64,000 nucleotides of DNA. It comes from Rutpela maculata. Lineage: Eukaryota; Arthropoda; Insecta; Coleoptera; Cerambycidae. Under the pieces are notes generated by a model. The model made no database searches. It was not told the DNA's origin and saw only the letters and a list, made by a program, of their open reading frames with translations. Each line of letters begins with the position of its first letter. Within the stretch, counting starts at the first letter, position 1. The stretch covers positions 31,694,234-31,758,233 of the forward strand of contig OW386293.2 in NCBI GenBank assembly GCA_936432065.2, in the 5' to 3' direction. Shown here piece after piece: positions 34,701-49,600 of this stretch. Both the position numbers and the translations under genes were made by a program.

Positions 34701-37700
34701 TTATGAAGGAAATCGGCCATAAGTTACCAACCGGAACCCAACTTATGGACATTAGCCAGTATTCTTACCGTTATAGTATGTACAAAGTTGGACCTGTACT
34801 TTCAGTTAGTGTAAGTATAAATTGTTTAAACTTAACAAGTTTTGATATCTATAATTGAATGCAAATTGTCAGTTCTCTTACTTAAGTATTATTTTTATTA
34901 TACACTCGAGCAGACCTAAAATCCGCGGTATTCGGGCCGGTCGGCCCATTGTATCCAATGGGCTCATTTGGCTTTTTATATTGCGTATTCTGAACAAATG
35001 TAAAAAAACAAACGTAAATATTCTTTGGTTATTACGATTGTCGTTGGTAGGGGACAGTCGCATTTTCAATTATCCAAGTTTCGATTTACGTGGATCAGAG
35101 CATCTAAAAATTATAATTATTCGCATAAAGTTTAACAGAGCTGAATGATTCAGCCCTAGAAAGTGTTATAAAAGAAGGTTATTTTATCAAAATACGTTCT
35201 TAAAAGAATAAAATCAAAAGGTTTTAAAAACGAAAAGAAAATGGATTACATATTCCTCATGCCATTATTATTATTATTTTCCTTAACAGATTCTCTTTTA
35301 TGTCTTCTGGAAGACGTTTTTTTTATAATTCGTCGAATTATCTCTCACGCGGGAGAAGGCCTATTTAGAAATGTAGTTCCGAATATGACGTTAACCCCAC
35401 GTATTGAACAGCCACCATAATATCACTTAATTATTTGGATTTTTTCGGTAACCCGATAAATGTCCATTTTGTTAGATTAACAATGTATTCTGTACGTACG
35501 TTGCCCGTCTCCTCGATCGACATAATCAGCTCCCACCACATGTTTAGTTACCCATAAATTTGTTCTATGGCCGTAGCTGCCTACCGGAACCTGTAGAATA
35601 CCATATACGCTTAGTGATATAATTAAAAAGAGCGGAGTCACCTTAAATGTGTCGGCCATATACCAATCCCGTGTAATGGGGAATTTCGGTATTTTTTTTT
35701 TAATTCAAAAATGAGTTCTTTAGATTAAAAGAAGAGACCCCCAATATAAACGTGAAAAAAATGTTAAAGTTAATTATATTATTAATTATATTATATTATA
35801 TATTAATTATATATTTTCCCCTAAAATTTTATGACGTATGTAAACGTAGTTAGAAAATTTTAGGTTTACTATAAAAAGGATACCTACCCTGGCCAAGGAG
35901 TTGAGAAGAAGATAACCTAAAATTCTTAATTGTCATCTGAATTTTAATTGCTGTCAGTCTCGTCTCGGTCAGTGTCGTTTCTATTATCTTATGCAAATAA
36001 ACTAAATACGAAATAAATAGGATAGTTATGGATGAACACAAATAGAACCTGATCTCACATCTTTTCTAAAATTAGGTACTTCGTGTGAACAAAACTGCAA
36101 ACAGCTTAAGTATATCGAAAAGAAAAATTGAGTAAGAAATTTCTAGTATTAAATTGGCCATAAAAAACACAGTTAACATAAACGGATTGACATCCGGTAA
36201 ATTTTCGGATCATGCTTCCACAAAACCACTTTCCGTTCCTTTTTGCATAATAAGAAGTTCAAAAACAACAAGAATTTACAATTAATTCACTAACAGGTTA
36301 TTTATAAGCTTTTTTGACAGCGACAAGTGTCAGTCTATAGCAGAAAATAACATGAAAGTGGATACAATTACGCAGTATTTGCAACCGTCACCGGTAAATC
36401 AAAAAAAAGATCTGCTACGTTTGTCTACGTCACAAAACCTTTAGCGACTTTTTGAGACCAAAACTTATGGGGCTTTAAAAAATATAACGAACTGAAAATA
36501 ATTGTTTAAAATATTACTGGTAAGTTCTGAATATATTATATTTTCATATTAATACTTGTTTTTAAATATTCAGACTGAACTGAAATTCCCCATTCCCCAT
36601 TGTTGCAGACGAATTTAACCATTAGTCCATTGATGCTAGGAAAAATAGCGGAAAAAAATTATAATCTGTTGCCCCTTGGGGATTAAACGCTCCAGAGAAC
36701 TACCTTTAAGAAACAAAAGATTTACTCTACTTTTACTTTACCTAAAAACGGGTCTTAATGCCCTCCGCCGCAGTTATCAGAGGCGTAACTATGGCAGTGC
36801 CCCGGTTTGCCCTGGGGATATCAAGATATCAAGAGCTCCAGCCGGCGCCTGAGTGAGGCCGGATATTAGGATTAGGTATTAAGAAAATATAATAGGGGGG
36901 CCTCCAACAATTTTTTTGCCCTGGAGCCCCATGACGTCTAGTTACGCCACTGGCAATTATTCGCATTTTTCCGCGAAATAGTTGGTCCCACAGAAAATTT
37001 TATTCTCATCGATAAAATTCTACACAAAATTTGCTACAAATAAGGTCCTATATATATTTCCGATAGGCGCAACGGTTTTCGAGTAATAAGCTAAAAAACC
37101 AGGCTGATTGCACAAACCGTCAGATATTTTTGGAACAAGAGCATGAACAAGAAGCGCAGGTTGAGCTTCCATTAACTGAAGAAATCGATATTTAAAATGA
37201 ATCTATATCGTTCAATATTTTTTGAATATTTATTACGTTTAATAAAAATCTTTTATTTTGCATAAACCATTTTCACTTTTTATATCGGGATGTATTATTT
37301 TTTTGAGACCTCACCAATGCCATATTGAATATGTTAATCCGAGAGAAATTTGTTTGAAATTCAGTTTTAATGAAATTTTTAACAAAAAGACGACCATATT
37401 TGATCAGCAATTTTGTATTATTACTTTTTGATCATAATCTATTTCAGCGACCTAAAAAATCCCCCACAGTATCAGTCCAAGTGATATTTGTTTGAAATTT
37501 ATTGAGCTACGTAATTTTTAATGAATTTTTTATCGATAAGTCGGCCATATTGGATCAGCCATTTTGAATTACCTTTTTTTGATAATAATCTGTTTCAGCG
37601 ACCTCAAAAACCTCTCTATATGTCAATTTTAATTAAATTGCTTTAAAATTTCTTAACTTATAATAATTTTGTTAAAAAATAAAAAGTTTTTCTTGTTTAA

Positions 37701-40576
37701 ATAATTAATTACATTAATAACAATTTCCTCACGATTATATGTTTATAACTTAATTATTTTAAGCTATGTAAAAGTGACATCAACAGGTTTTAAGAAAATC
37801 GAAGCTTCCCGTAATTATTCCGAAATAATGCATATTTTCAGCCTCTATTGACTCCACTAAAGTATCTCATAAAAAAAGATCTTATTTCTATGTATTTATG
37901 GTGATACTAAGCAAATGAGAATTTCGATATAATAATTAGTGTAATTAAATAAGCAAGTTCGTGTGTGAGAAATAATGAGTGAATTTCCGACCTGTAAAAG
38001 AAAACACGTCGGTTGTAGAATGTTTTTATAAATTGGGAAACAGCATTATTGACTGGCGTCTGCTTGCTATCCGGGTACCTCAAATTTAATAACGCCACAG
38101 ACGAAGACAAATGGGATTATTCTTTTCGCGATCGATAGTGCCTCCCTTACCACCATCGTAGTTTGTATTACAATACATAAAATATTCACTGTTTGGAATA
38201 TTGCGGGATATTAATAGTCTTGAGTTAGATAATTACATAGACAGCTGAACTACTAAATTTATCGAAGTGAAAAAAAAATCAATCATATCATTATAAGGCA
38301 CTTTTTCCTTATTTATATATAAATGGATGGAAGTTGCAATCGGACATGGCCGACTGCGAATACTTGATTAACATTTTGCTTGAATTCGGTACAATTCACA
38401 TTCATGTGGTGTCGCTGAGATTAAGTACACAATCAATACCTTTTTTTATTATTGGTGTTCAAATAGGTGAATTTATTAAACACGATAACTTATATCAGAG
38501 TAAAAAATTTTGACTGAAATTAGGAACATATATAAAATAACTTGATGGAATACTTCCTATTATAGTGGAGCCATATCCGTCATACAGAGTGATAGCTGGA
38601 TGCATGTAAACTGGCAATTTGTTCTAAACTATATTTTATTATAATTTTGGCAAAAAATGTTATTTAAATTTTTTATTTAGGACGACTCTTAGATGATTTT
38701 AGAATGATCTTTATCTGCAATTTGTGTTTTATGAATCTATAATAATCAATGCAATCTCGTGTATGCCTCATGATTGGAATATCCTCTTCATATTATGGTA
38801 GCATCTGAAAATTTGCATTTTGCTGATGATCTAAAAATATATAGAGATATTGACAATTTATAGGATTGTGTAAAACTGCAAAACGACGTACGCACAATTC
38901 AAAATTGGGGTATTTTAAATATCCTTAATATTTCTAAATGCAAAGTAACATTTACCAGAAAACATTAACATTATACGTTATTGATGAAAGTACATTTAGT
39001 CCAGTCAACGAAGGAGTTGTAGATGACATGGAGGGGGGGAGAATTTTCCTCTTCAGGAATGTGTTGGGGGGTAGTTGGGAGGTAAACATACTAAAAGTCC
39101 CCGCCCCTAGCCCTGAAGCTTCAGGGGGGAAGGAGGGTGGGAAAAGTCATTTTTTCGATTCTTCGCTTATAACTCGGAAACGATGCGTCGCTAAAATCGA
39201 TAATTAATAATTAAATTAATTAGATATCTGAAATGTTTCTATCAAAACGGTGTACCATGGTCTGCTAATAAATCACAAAACAATCTTTATTTTACAACAC
39301 GGTTTTTTGCCAATACCTTCATTCCCATCGAACCTACGGCTACGAAATGTACATATATAAAAGAAAGAAAGAAAAATTATCTACAAAAAAGGTGATATAA
39401 AGTTTATCGATAGAACTAGTCATTTCCACGGAAAAAGGCGTGAAACATAATAAAGCTGGTGGGGTGTGCTGATGACTAGCCTATAGTGGCAGGTTATCAC
39501 TTTGAACCCGATTCATGCCGAAACGATTTCGTTGGCGCTCGTTTGACACATCGAAGATTTACTTCTAAATCCTTTTCTTATCGTTCGTTTGCAGTGGGAT
39601 GGTTAGACGCATAGGTAAGATACTTGCTTAGCACGCCCCCTCTGAAACCGAGAAAAGATACTTCTTTGAGCCGTTTTTTCCGCTGTCAAAAGTTAAGCAT
39701 ACACCGGAATCTTTGGAACTTTTCACAGATTGTTTGAGATGCTGAAAGGTACGTGTACACCAATGTATAGCTCACTATAAATTTTTCCGAAGATGAACGC
39801 ATTTTTCGTCTAAAGTTCCTGTGGCTCACTTAAAATAAAGATTGTTTTGTGACTGTAATTTATTAGCAGACCAGGGTAAACCGTTTTGATAGAAATATTT
39901 TAGATAGGTATCTAATTAATTTATTTATTAATTATCGATTTTGGCTGGCGAATACCTCGGAAACTATAACACATAGGAAATTTAATCTAATTTAATTTTG
40001 CATAGAATATTTTTTTCCGTACGACGCCGACGCATCGTTTCCGAGTTATAAGCGAAGAATCGAAAAAAGGGACCTTTCCACCCCCCACCCCCCCCCCCCC
40101 CACTTGAAACTTCAGAGCTAGGGGCGGGGACTTTTAGTATGTTTACCTCCTAACTACCCCCAACACATTCCTAATTCAATTAACAATCCTGGAATTATGT
40201 TTAATTCAAAACAATTACAATGTTGGTATTTTTTTAATGTCAGATAATATCAGAAGTTTTACAAACTTTTCAATTTTAAAATAATTTATACTCTCAATAT
40301 GGATCACTCATATGGTATTTATGACACAAATCATCTCTATATACAAAGCTGAAGATTTGTAGAGGGCCGTCCTTATTCTGAAAGAGAATGTGATTATCAA
40401 TTACTTCTGTTCAGATATGGTGTTCAGTCTTGAATCTCGGAGGAACTGTATTTCGTTCATATATGAATTATTGCATAACACAATAGTATATTATGTTCGA
40501 CACTGTTAACGCAGTTGTAGTTTGTGGTACCTGCTCATCAATTATTAAATCTGGAAAAAGAAACTGTCACCGCCCC

Positions 40577-40652
<76 letters not shown>

Positions 40653-43600
40653 TATGCATGGTCATATACAGGCCCGTTTCATACACTGAGCGGTTGTAGT
40701 GCAGCCCGATTTGACGCTGTGAAGCCCGGGATCGGGCTCATCAACGTACCCCTCTGTATATCATCACTAAATGGCCACAAATGATGTTAGCTTCCTTCCT
40801 ACAAAATTTTGGGGTGGGCTTCAAAAAGTCATATTTTCATGTTCCGAGATACACTTTTAGTTCAGCACTACTGAGTCAGGCGGCGCTGTTCCTGTATATC
40901 CAAGCCTCTTATACAGCTGATATTCATCGCTCGTTATATAGCCCGATATTTGGCAGCGTTGCAATGGCTCGATAACGTTCTATTCTTATTTCCTCTTAAA
41001 TACTTTCTTCATGAAGTCACAATCGATGAATGAAAGCTCTTTATTCGAATTAATTTTTAGTCCGAAACCTTACAGGTATTGTATCATATTCGAACAATTT
41101 ATCTAAATTCAAAAATTTATACCTACTAAGAATTATAATTTAAGTTGCATAGTGCTATGAAAGAAAAATAGTTGTAAGCATATTAAATATCTTAAAATGT
41201 GTTTTGAATTTTTATACAGAATTTCAAATAGAGTGCTTAAAAATATAAGTGTAGCATTTATATCGTAAGAGAGAGAATTTAGAATAAGAGGAAAATATAA
41301 AATAAATGCTTTGTTTATTTGTCGTAATAAATTGATATTTCTATGTCCCTAAATTAGGTTTGTGATTTTTGCATTCAGGATTTAATAGTATTATACTTAG
41401 TTACTTCCACATCCAGTGGAAGTTTAGCAACACAAAAAAAAAATTGAAAATCTGTATTGTTCAAATAGACTTTGAATGTCAGGAATCGTCGAGATTTTAA
41501 GTTTGAACAAAATAAAATATAAATATAAATTAATATAAATAAAACATTAAATTAAAAAAAACTGTTAGTCTATCGTTCTGTGTGTAACTTTTTCTCCACA
41601 CACAATTACTCTGGAATTGTTTACGATATTGATTATATTTTTATCTTTTTATCTTATTCCGTTGAATGGTTGGGGGGGTGAATTGGGGTAAATGAAAAAA
41701 TTGATTAGCATTAGCCACCCCATTACTCTCACACCAATATTAACAGAGATGATGAAAATAAAATTGCGATTTAGTGTGTGTAAAAAACCAAGCATTTTTT
41801 TAAATTTCATCTACCCCGCTATCACCTCTTCGACTACCGATGTGACACATCGTTTTATAGGTTTTTGCATCGACGATTTCAAATATTATATGATTAAAGT
41901 TTCATAAACAATTTATTTTCACTTAATGAAGTTCAAATATAATATCAAATTTTATTCGTTGTGAGAAATTTGGATAGAAAATCTGAATGTGGAAGTAGTT
42001 TGGTATAACATTTATCTCAGAAATACTGTTTGGTTTATTTCATTTGACTCAAAAAATACCAAACTTACGCGATCGTTCAGTAAAAAAATTTTATGTAAAA
42101 AAATACCTACTGCAAAACTTGAAGCTTTAATTTTGTATTTTTTTCTGTTTCAACGTACACGCCCTTGAAAATCGTCGTGTTTAGACAAAAATGTGTTGAA
42201 AGTCTACGTTTAAATGCCAATAATGGGAAAGTCATTGCAATTTTCATTTGTTCGGGAAATTCACCACTTTACAATAAGGGATTTCTAATTCTAGTTAAAT
42301 GATATATTATATAATTATGTGTAAGCTTTATTACTCTGGGAGTTACCTGATCTATTACGCAACACGCTTTGCTTTTCATCCCGTTGATTATACCAGCAAT
42401 ATCTTAAGTAAATATAGGAAGGTGACTTTAGTTTAAAGAACCGAGGGACAAAGTACATGGAAGAAAAATAATTTGACCAAAATGTTAAGTAATTATGGTA
42501 CGGTGGTGTGGGTGGATGAGATAAAAATAAATTGAGATCTTTGGTTTTTGTACACACACTAAATCACTATTTTTTTTCTCGTCCCCTTTAATAATTAAAT
42601 TATAGACCGACAGACAGATTTTTTTTCTCAAATTTAAAATATCGACATTTCATGACATTATAAGCCTATTTGAACAAAACCAAATGAAGAATTTCATTTA
42701 TGCTTCTGTTTTTAACTCTTTTCTACAAATTACAATTTTATAATAATGAATGTTTTTTATTTAAAATACACTTTAAAATTTATTAATAAATTCTCATATT
42801 ATAATATTTTAACTTTATTAATTGGACATTTACAATTACTTACGTTTCAGACAATTTTACGAGCATTACATGATTTTGGTCTTAAATCAGGCATTTTTAT
42901 CCATAACTTTGTATTTTAATCATTTTAATTATTAAAAATAATAAATGCCTAATAAAAATCTATGCAATAATATTTAAACTTTGATATAAAATATTCGTTC
43001 ATTTTGCACAATTTTGGTCTTAAAATCGGCCATTTTGGAGTCGTCATTTTTTTTTTAACACTGTGTTCGTAATTAGCGAATTTTTTTCAATTATAACATT
43101 TTCAACATAATTTTTCACAGAAAAAAAAAAGAGTTAGCAAAGAGTAGGCAAAGAAAAGTAGTAGAAAGCTTCATTAATGATTAAAATAGTTTTTAGGCAA
43201 ATCCATTCAGGTTCAATCGATTTCCTAACAACTTGCTTTTTTCGCCTGAGTGCAGTCAACTAAATAATTTAAAATTTTAACATTTTTAAAAACTAAATCA
43301 AAAACCGCTGCCCAAGAAATCACTACCTCCATATCCATATTTTCTATCCAAATCTCTCACAACGAAAAAATTTTGATACTATATTATTTGCACTCCACTA
43401 TGTGGAAATAATTGTTTATGGAACTTTAATAATATAATATTTGAAATCGTCAACCCCAAAAACCCATAAAACGATATGCCACATCGGTAGTGGTGGTGGA
43501 GGTGGTGGTATTGGGGGTGAATAAAGTAAAAAAAATGTTGAGGCCTTTGATTCTTGTACACACACTAAATCACTATTTTATATTTTCACCTATTTTAATA

Positions 43601-46600
43601 ATGAGGGTGGCTAATGCCAAAAAATTGTTTGAGACCTTAGCTTCTCTTATGTGTATATATTAAATAACGATCTTATGGACTCTTACTTCCCAACCCCAAC
43701 CTTTCAACAAAATAAGAACAAAATATAATCTGTGTCCAGAACTCATCATGATAAGATCTGGGAAACGATTATATTTTGATCTTATTCATAAAAGAAGTTA
43801 CACACAAACAGACCGACCGACAGACTGAAATCTTTTTTGCTCAAATTTAAAATCTCGATATTTCATGGCATTCTGAGGATATTTGAATAATAAGAATTTT
43901 TCAATTTTTTTTGCGTCTAATTTTAAATTTAAGTTCATGTAGGTATTCAGGCAAAACGTTCTCGAAGCCCTGTCAAAAACTACTATAAATAGCTTCTTAC
44001 ACAATACATTTCTCTATTTCATATTTCCGGGTATTGCTAGAAAACTACCTGCTTTCTCTTTTGTTTGTTAAATGTGTCTGAGTCTAGCATTATTAAAAAT
44101 GTTAAAATTCACATTGTTTATTTACTTCGTTTTTTATCTGTTTTGAGAATGTCACTATATTATTCGAATTTCTTTGATAATGAAGAATATCTTAAAGGGT
44201 TCTGAAGAAAAAATTGGCCGAAGCTGGTTTTAGAATTTAGTAGATCGATGGTGTTCAACCTATGCTTATAATAGTACAGTAACTAGATATTTAAATTTAC
44301 AAAGTTTGTCATATAGATTAAATTTCGTTTTTTTTATTTAATAGGAAATTCATCAAGTAAATAGTCCAATTAAATAAGTCGGCAAATCAAAATTTTGAGG
44401 TAAATACTTGAATTTTTGATATGACTTACTTTGATGTATTAGAACACGATTAATGAAAGAAATTTTTTTCTGAACCCCCGGGAAGGGGTGAAAAAAAATA
44501 AAATAAAGTGTTTTTTCAAAATTACTCAAAATGTGTAAAAGCTAGTAAAAAAAGTTTCAAACAAAAATTGTAAAGCATGAAATTTTATATAAAAATGATC
44601 TCTAGACTTTTTTTGGTATTACTAAAATTAACGTATTTAGGCTGGTTAGAAATTAAGGGATGGTATGCACAACTTTAAAAAATCATAGCGTGCTGAAAAG
44701 TTAATGAATTTAAAAAAAATTTTTTTCTATTTACTCAGAAAAATATAAGCATTCGTTTCAGAGAAATGGATTTTTTTAAAAATTGTTAATAAAAAAGTTA
44801 TAAAAATTTTAATTTTTTTATTTTCAATTAAAACCACTTTGAACGGTGAAACGAAATTTTTTTTATACCATTCTGTTCATTATTTAATATATTGAACATT
44901 TGCTTTTGAAATTTTTTTTTACCCATCATTTTCGAGCAGGTATGAATTTATTTACCTGTTTAATTTTTTTCCAAACGTAAGACACTGCCCTTGTGGCGTC
45001 ACGATAACTGAAAAGAAATAAAGAATGCGTACGACAAAGATAAAATGGTTTCGTAGCTGCTGCGTTGCCTACAAGACGCGTATACGTCACATCTATACTG
45101 CCGTCATAAGTCATAAGGAGAATAGCCCATCTGTAAATTGTCGGTGGGCGAGGAAAGTAACAAAGGCGTTTGTTTTTTTCCCAACTAGTAAATATTAATT
45201 AAGAAAATCATGTAGATGCTTTTTATCCACTTATGTTTTTGTACTTTATAATTTTTTAATAATATTTTTAACTGCAGAACTCTTGGGTGCTCATATATTA
45301 TTAGAATCTCATTTATGACAAATATCTAGATGCTGCTTTTCACCTTATGACGGCAGTAAGGGCATCTGCGAGTGACGTCACAACTAACCTCAAAAATATG
45401 TGTTTCTTAAGATCTAAGAGTATTACGCAACTATTATTAAAATTTCTGCCTGGTTCCCGTATTTTCAACTAAAATCTAGTTCAGTGTAATGTTTATGAAG
45501 TTCTAAATACTTTGTCCCAATAAAATAGGACTCTTTTTGTAGGTTGGAAATCTAACCTGTAATTAGCAGTCTATTTCTATTAATCAACAATATTGAAAAA
45601 TTATTTACGCGAATTTTTAAATATTTGCTTAGAGCCAGTACCGGCTCCAAGCTAAAAATGCGTATACAAACATTAAAAATGAGAATAAACTTGAAAAACT
45701 TAAAATTTAAGGTTATGTTGGTTACATGATGCAGATACCCGATATCTCAATGCAGCGGTTGTGAATGTTTTGGTGAATAAATGCTCCTACAAATTGTTAA
45801 CAAAATTTTTAATTGTTGTCAAGTATAATAAGAGTGTATTGCGAAATCTACATACTTGTACACGCTTCGTTTTATGTACATTTTTGGTTATAGGTATCAG
45901 ACACGTGGAATTTTGTTTACGTGATCTAAATATTTTTAAAATTAATCTTTGAATTGCAGTGAAAGAAATTATTATTACTGTCAACACTTGCTGATTTCTA
46001 CTAAATTTAGAATTATTTGTTTGACATTATTGATATAAATTAAAAATAAAGTACAAAATATAAATTTTTTTTGCGAGAAAATTTTGCAGACGATTATTGG
46101 AGTATTGGAAATAATTGTTTGAAACATCGTTTTAAAATTAGTCGAAATTCGCGTACTTCAACCAAGGTTGCAAACAATGGTTTTTTTTATGCATTTTCGA
46201 TTAAATGAATAAACTAATCCGTAATGTAGAAGTAAAAATTATTTGCAAAAATGAATATTTGCAATAGTGAAAATTATTTCTTTTTCCACATTAACAATTG
46301 AAATAATTTTTCTTCTTAATTTCAAAAAAATTGGCAATTACAAATATTTACATTACTTATTTTTTTAACTTACAAAATTTCAATTATTTTAATTTATTAT
46401 TTTTTAAGACCATAAGAAATTATTATAAAAATTATTATAATTGTATACATATTTTAAAAATTGTGTACTCAGAAATATATTAATCAACACATTTTTTTTC
46501 TGGATCATTAATTTCAATTTTGAATGAAAAAAAATGACATTAAAAAAAATGATCGATACATTTCCATTAAAATAGATTATTTATATTATTCTGTTCCTAA

Positions 46601-49600
46601 TCTAAATAAAAATAAACAGTTTAAAAAATAAAATTGGATAAATTAAATAATAAATAATTGAACCATTTTTTGGATGGATGGATAATGACAATTGGAAGAA
46701 AATAATTTATTCTTAAAACAAAATGTATGATCCATTCTATATTAAATTAATCTTATGAAAAGTTAAAATAAGAATTACTAAAAACAAATTTTTTTAACAA
46801 TTTTTAGGATCATTTGTTCACCAAAACATACACGACAGCTGCATTGAGATATATAGACTAGTTCACAAGTTCGAAGCCGTGTTAATGCTTAATAAAGCTC
46901 GTGAACATATGAGTGAGGGCTCATTGGATTCGGAATGACACCTAGAAAAATGTGCAAAAGTTTCAAACCCGCATATAAACAATTGCAAAAGTTACAAACA
47001 AATGAAGATTGAAAAAATAACGAGTTTCGTTTTTTGCAAATAACTCGAAAACTATTAATATTTAAGAAAATTTAAAGGAGGATTTTTAAAGAGGAATGAA
47101 TTTCAAATAAAAAAGTCCGAACTCCCGAAACTCTATGTCTATTATTAATAATTTCAATTCAATGTTGAAAATGGAGCTCTGCGCGGCGAACACTAAGCCG
47201 TTACGATGCTCTGAAACCGGCCGTAATAAGTAAAAATATTTTTTATGTTATTAAATATTAATTTAAAAATTATGGTATTATTTAGACACTTAAAGGAACA
47301 ATATCCCGTTGGAAAAAAATTGTTTCACCGATTTTTCATAAAATGAGCCTATTGTTGTTTTGAGTTTTGCTCGAAAACTATGCATTTTTCCTATAAACAC
47401 GTCAATAGAAAAGTTGTTGAGAATTAAATGTCCAATCGAAATGGCACCTTCAGAAGTCAATTTTTTTTTTTACAAAAGCGCCCAGAAAACAAAACAAAAA
47501 AAAACGAAAAAATGCAAAATTTTTTATTTTTTTAAATTTTAGCCTGTAACTTTTTTCGGGTACATTTAGGCATAGACATTGCTGCATAAAAAAAGATGGC
47601 GTTTTACCGTTAAAATGATTATTAACGGGTAAAACGTCAGCTTTTTTTATGCAGAATATATATGCCTAAATGTACCCGAAAAAAAGTTAAGGCTAAAACA
47701 AACAAAAAAATACATTTTTCCGTTTTTTTTTTGTTTTATTTTCTGGTCGTATTTTTGTAAAAAAAAATTGACTTCTGAAGGTATCACTTCGATTGGAAAT
47801 TTAATTCTTTACAACTTTTCTATTGACGTGTTTATAGGAAAAATGCATAGTTTTCCAGTAAAACTCAAAAATGTGAAAAGTGGACTTTTTTATTTCGATC
47901 TCTCGGGGTCAATTAAACATAAGAAACAGTAAAAACCCTTTAACGTTTTAGTTCCTTTCAACCCTCGTTTTTTGGACATAGACAATAGCCTAAAAATATT
48001 GTGATTAAAAATTAAAATTTTTTTTTAATTGTTTATAATATTTTGTTCCATTGTTTCATTATTTAAACAAATTATTAAGAAAAAAATTCATTCTTAAACT
48101 GTATTATTTGCAATTCTCTACAAGATGGAAAAAAGAAAAAAAAATGTTGTTAATTTATTTGTTTATTTAATAAACAATTTGTTATTAACAATCGCCGAAT
48201 GTGTTTATATTCTTTTTAGATAGAAAAAAAAATAGCAAAAACAACCGTATACATAAACATGTTAAATTTATTTTTCTTTTTACATGTTTATGTATACGGT
48301 TGTTTTTGTTTTTTTTTTCTATCTAAAAACATTCGGCGATTGTTAATAACAAATTGTTTATTAAATAAACAAATAAATTAACAACAAAAATTTTTCTGTT
48401 TTTCGTCTTGTAGAGAATTGCAAATAATAAATTTTAAGAATACATTTTTTTCTTAATAATTTGATTAAATAATGAAAAAAAGAAAAACGTTATGATAAAC
48501 AATTAAAAAAAAATTTTAAGACATTTTTTTAATTTTTAATCACAATACTGTATTCGCGAAAATCAAACAAATGAACCCAGTAGGGATTTACCTTCGATAC
48601 ACACAAATTCACCAATATGTGACAGCGATTTATATATCATGACAAATTTCCGCTGTTACTTTACTATATAAACTTTTCCTTATACGTGAATTCCTTTGTA
48701 TCGAAGGTAAATCCCTACTGGGTTCATTTGTTTGATTTTCGCGAATAATAAAATGGCAAAAAAATTTTTATAGGGTCTCCATGAAGCGAAATAATTTTAG
48801 TGGCTTTTGTTTAACAATTATCCGACTTGATAAACGTAAACTCTAAAAAAAATTTGTTAATTAACAATAGACTCATTTTATGAAAAATCGGTGAAACAAT
48901 TTTTTTTCAACGGGATATTGTTCCGTTAAGTGTCTAAATAATACCATAATTTTAAAAAAATTTTAAATTAATATTTGATAACATAAAAAAATATTTTTAC
49001 TTATTACGGCCGATTTCAGAGCATCGCAACGGCTTAGTGTTCGCCGCGCAGAGCGCTGAGAGATAGAGTTTCGGGAGTTCGGCTTTTTTAAGAATCGTTC
49101 TTTCAATTTTCTTAAATATTAATAGTTTTCGAGTTATTTGCAAAAGACGAAATTGTTATATTTTCAATCTTCATTTGTTTATAACTTTTGCAACTGTTTA
49201 TGTGTGAGTGTGAAACTTTTACACTTTTTCTAGACGTCATTCCGAATTCAATGAGCCCTCACTAATATTTTTACGAGCTTTATCAAGCACTAACACAGCC
49301 TTGAACTTGTAAACTAGTCTGCATCTGCATCATGTACCTAACATAACCTTTGATTTTAAGTTTTTCAAGTTTATTCTCATTTTTAATGTTTGTGTACGCA
49401 TTTTTAGCTTGGAGCCGTTACTGGCTCCAAGAAAATATTTAAAAATTCAGGAAAATAATTTTTCAATATTCATGATTAATAGAAATAGGCTGCTAATTAC
49501 AGGTTAGATTTCCAACCTACAAAAAGAGGCCTATTTTATTAGGACAAAGTGTTTAGAACTTCATAAACATTACACTGAACTAGATTTTAGTTGAAAATAC

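Noticed and set aside
40493..40699. Open frame with a long Ile-Tyr repeat
   Set aside because: Translation of a (TA)n microsatellite, not a protein.
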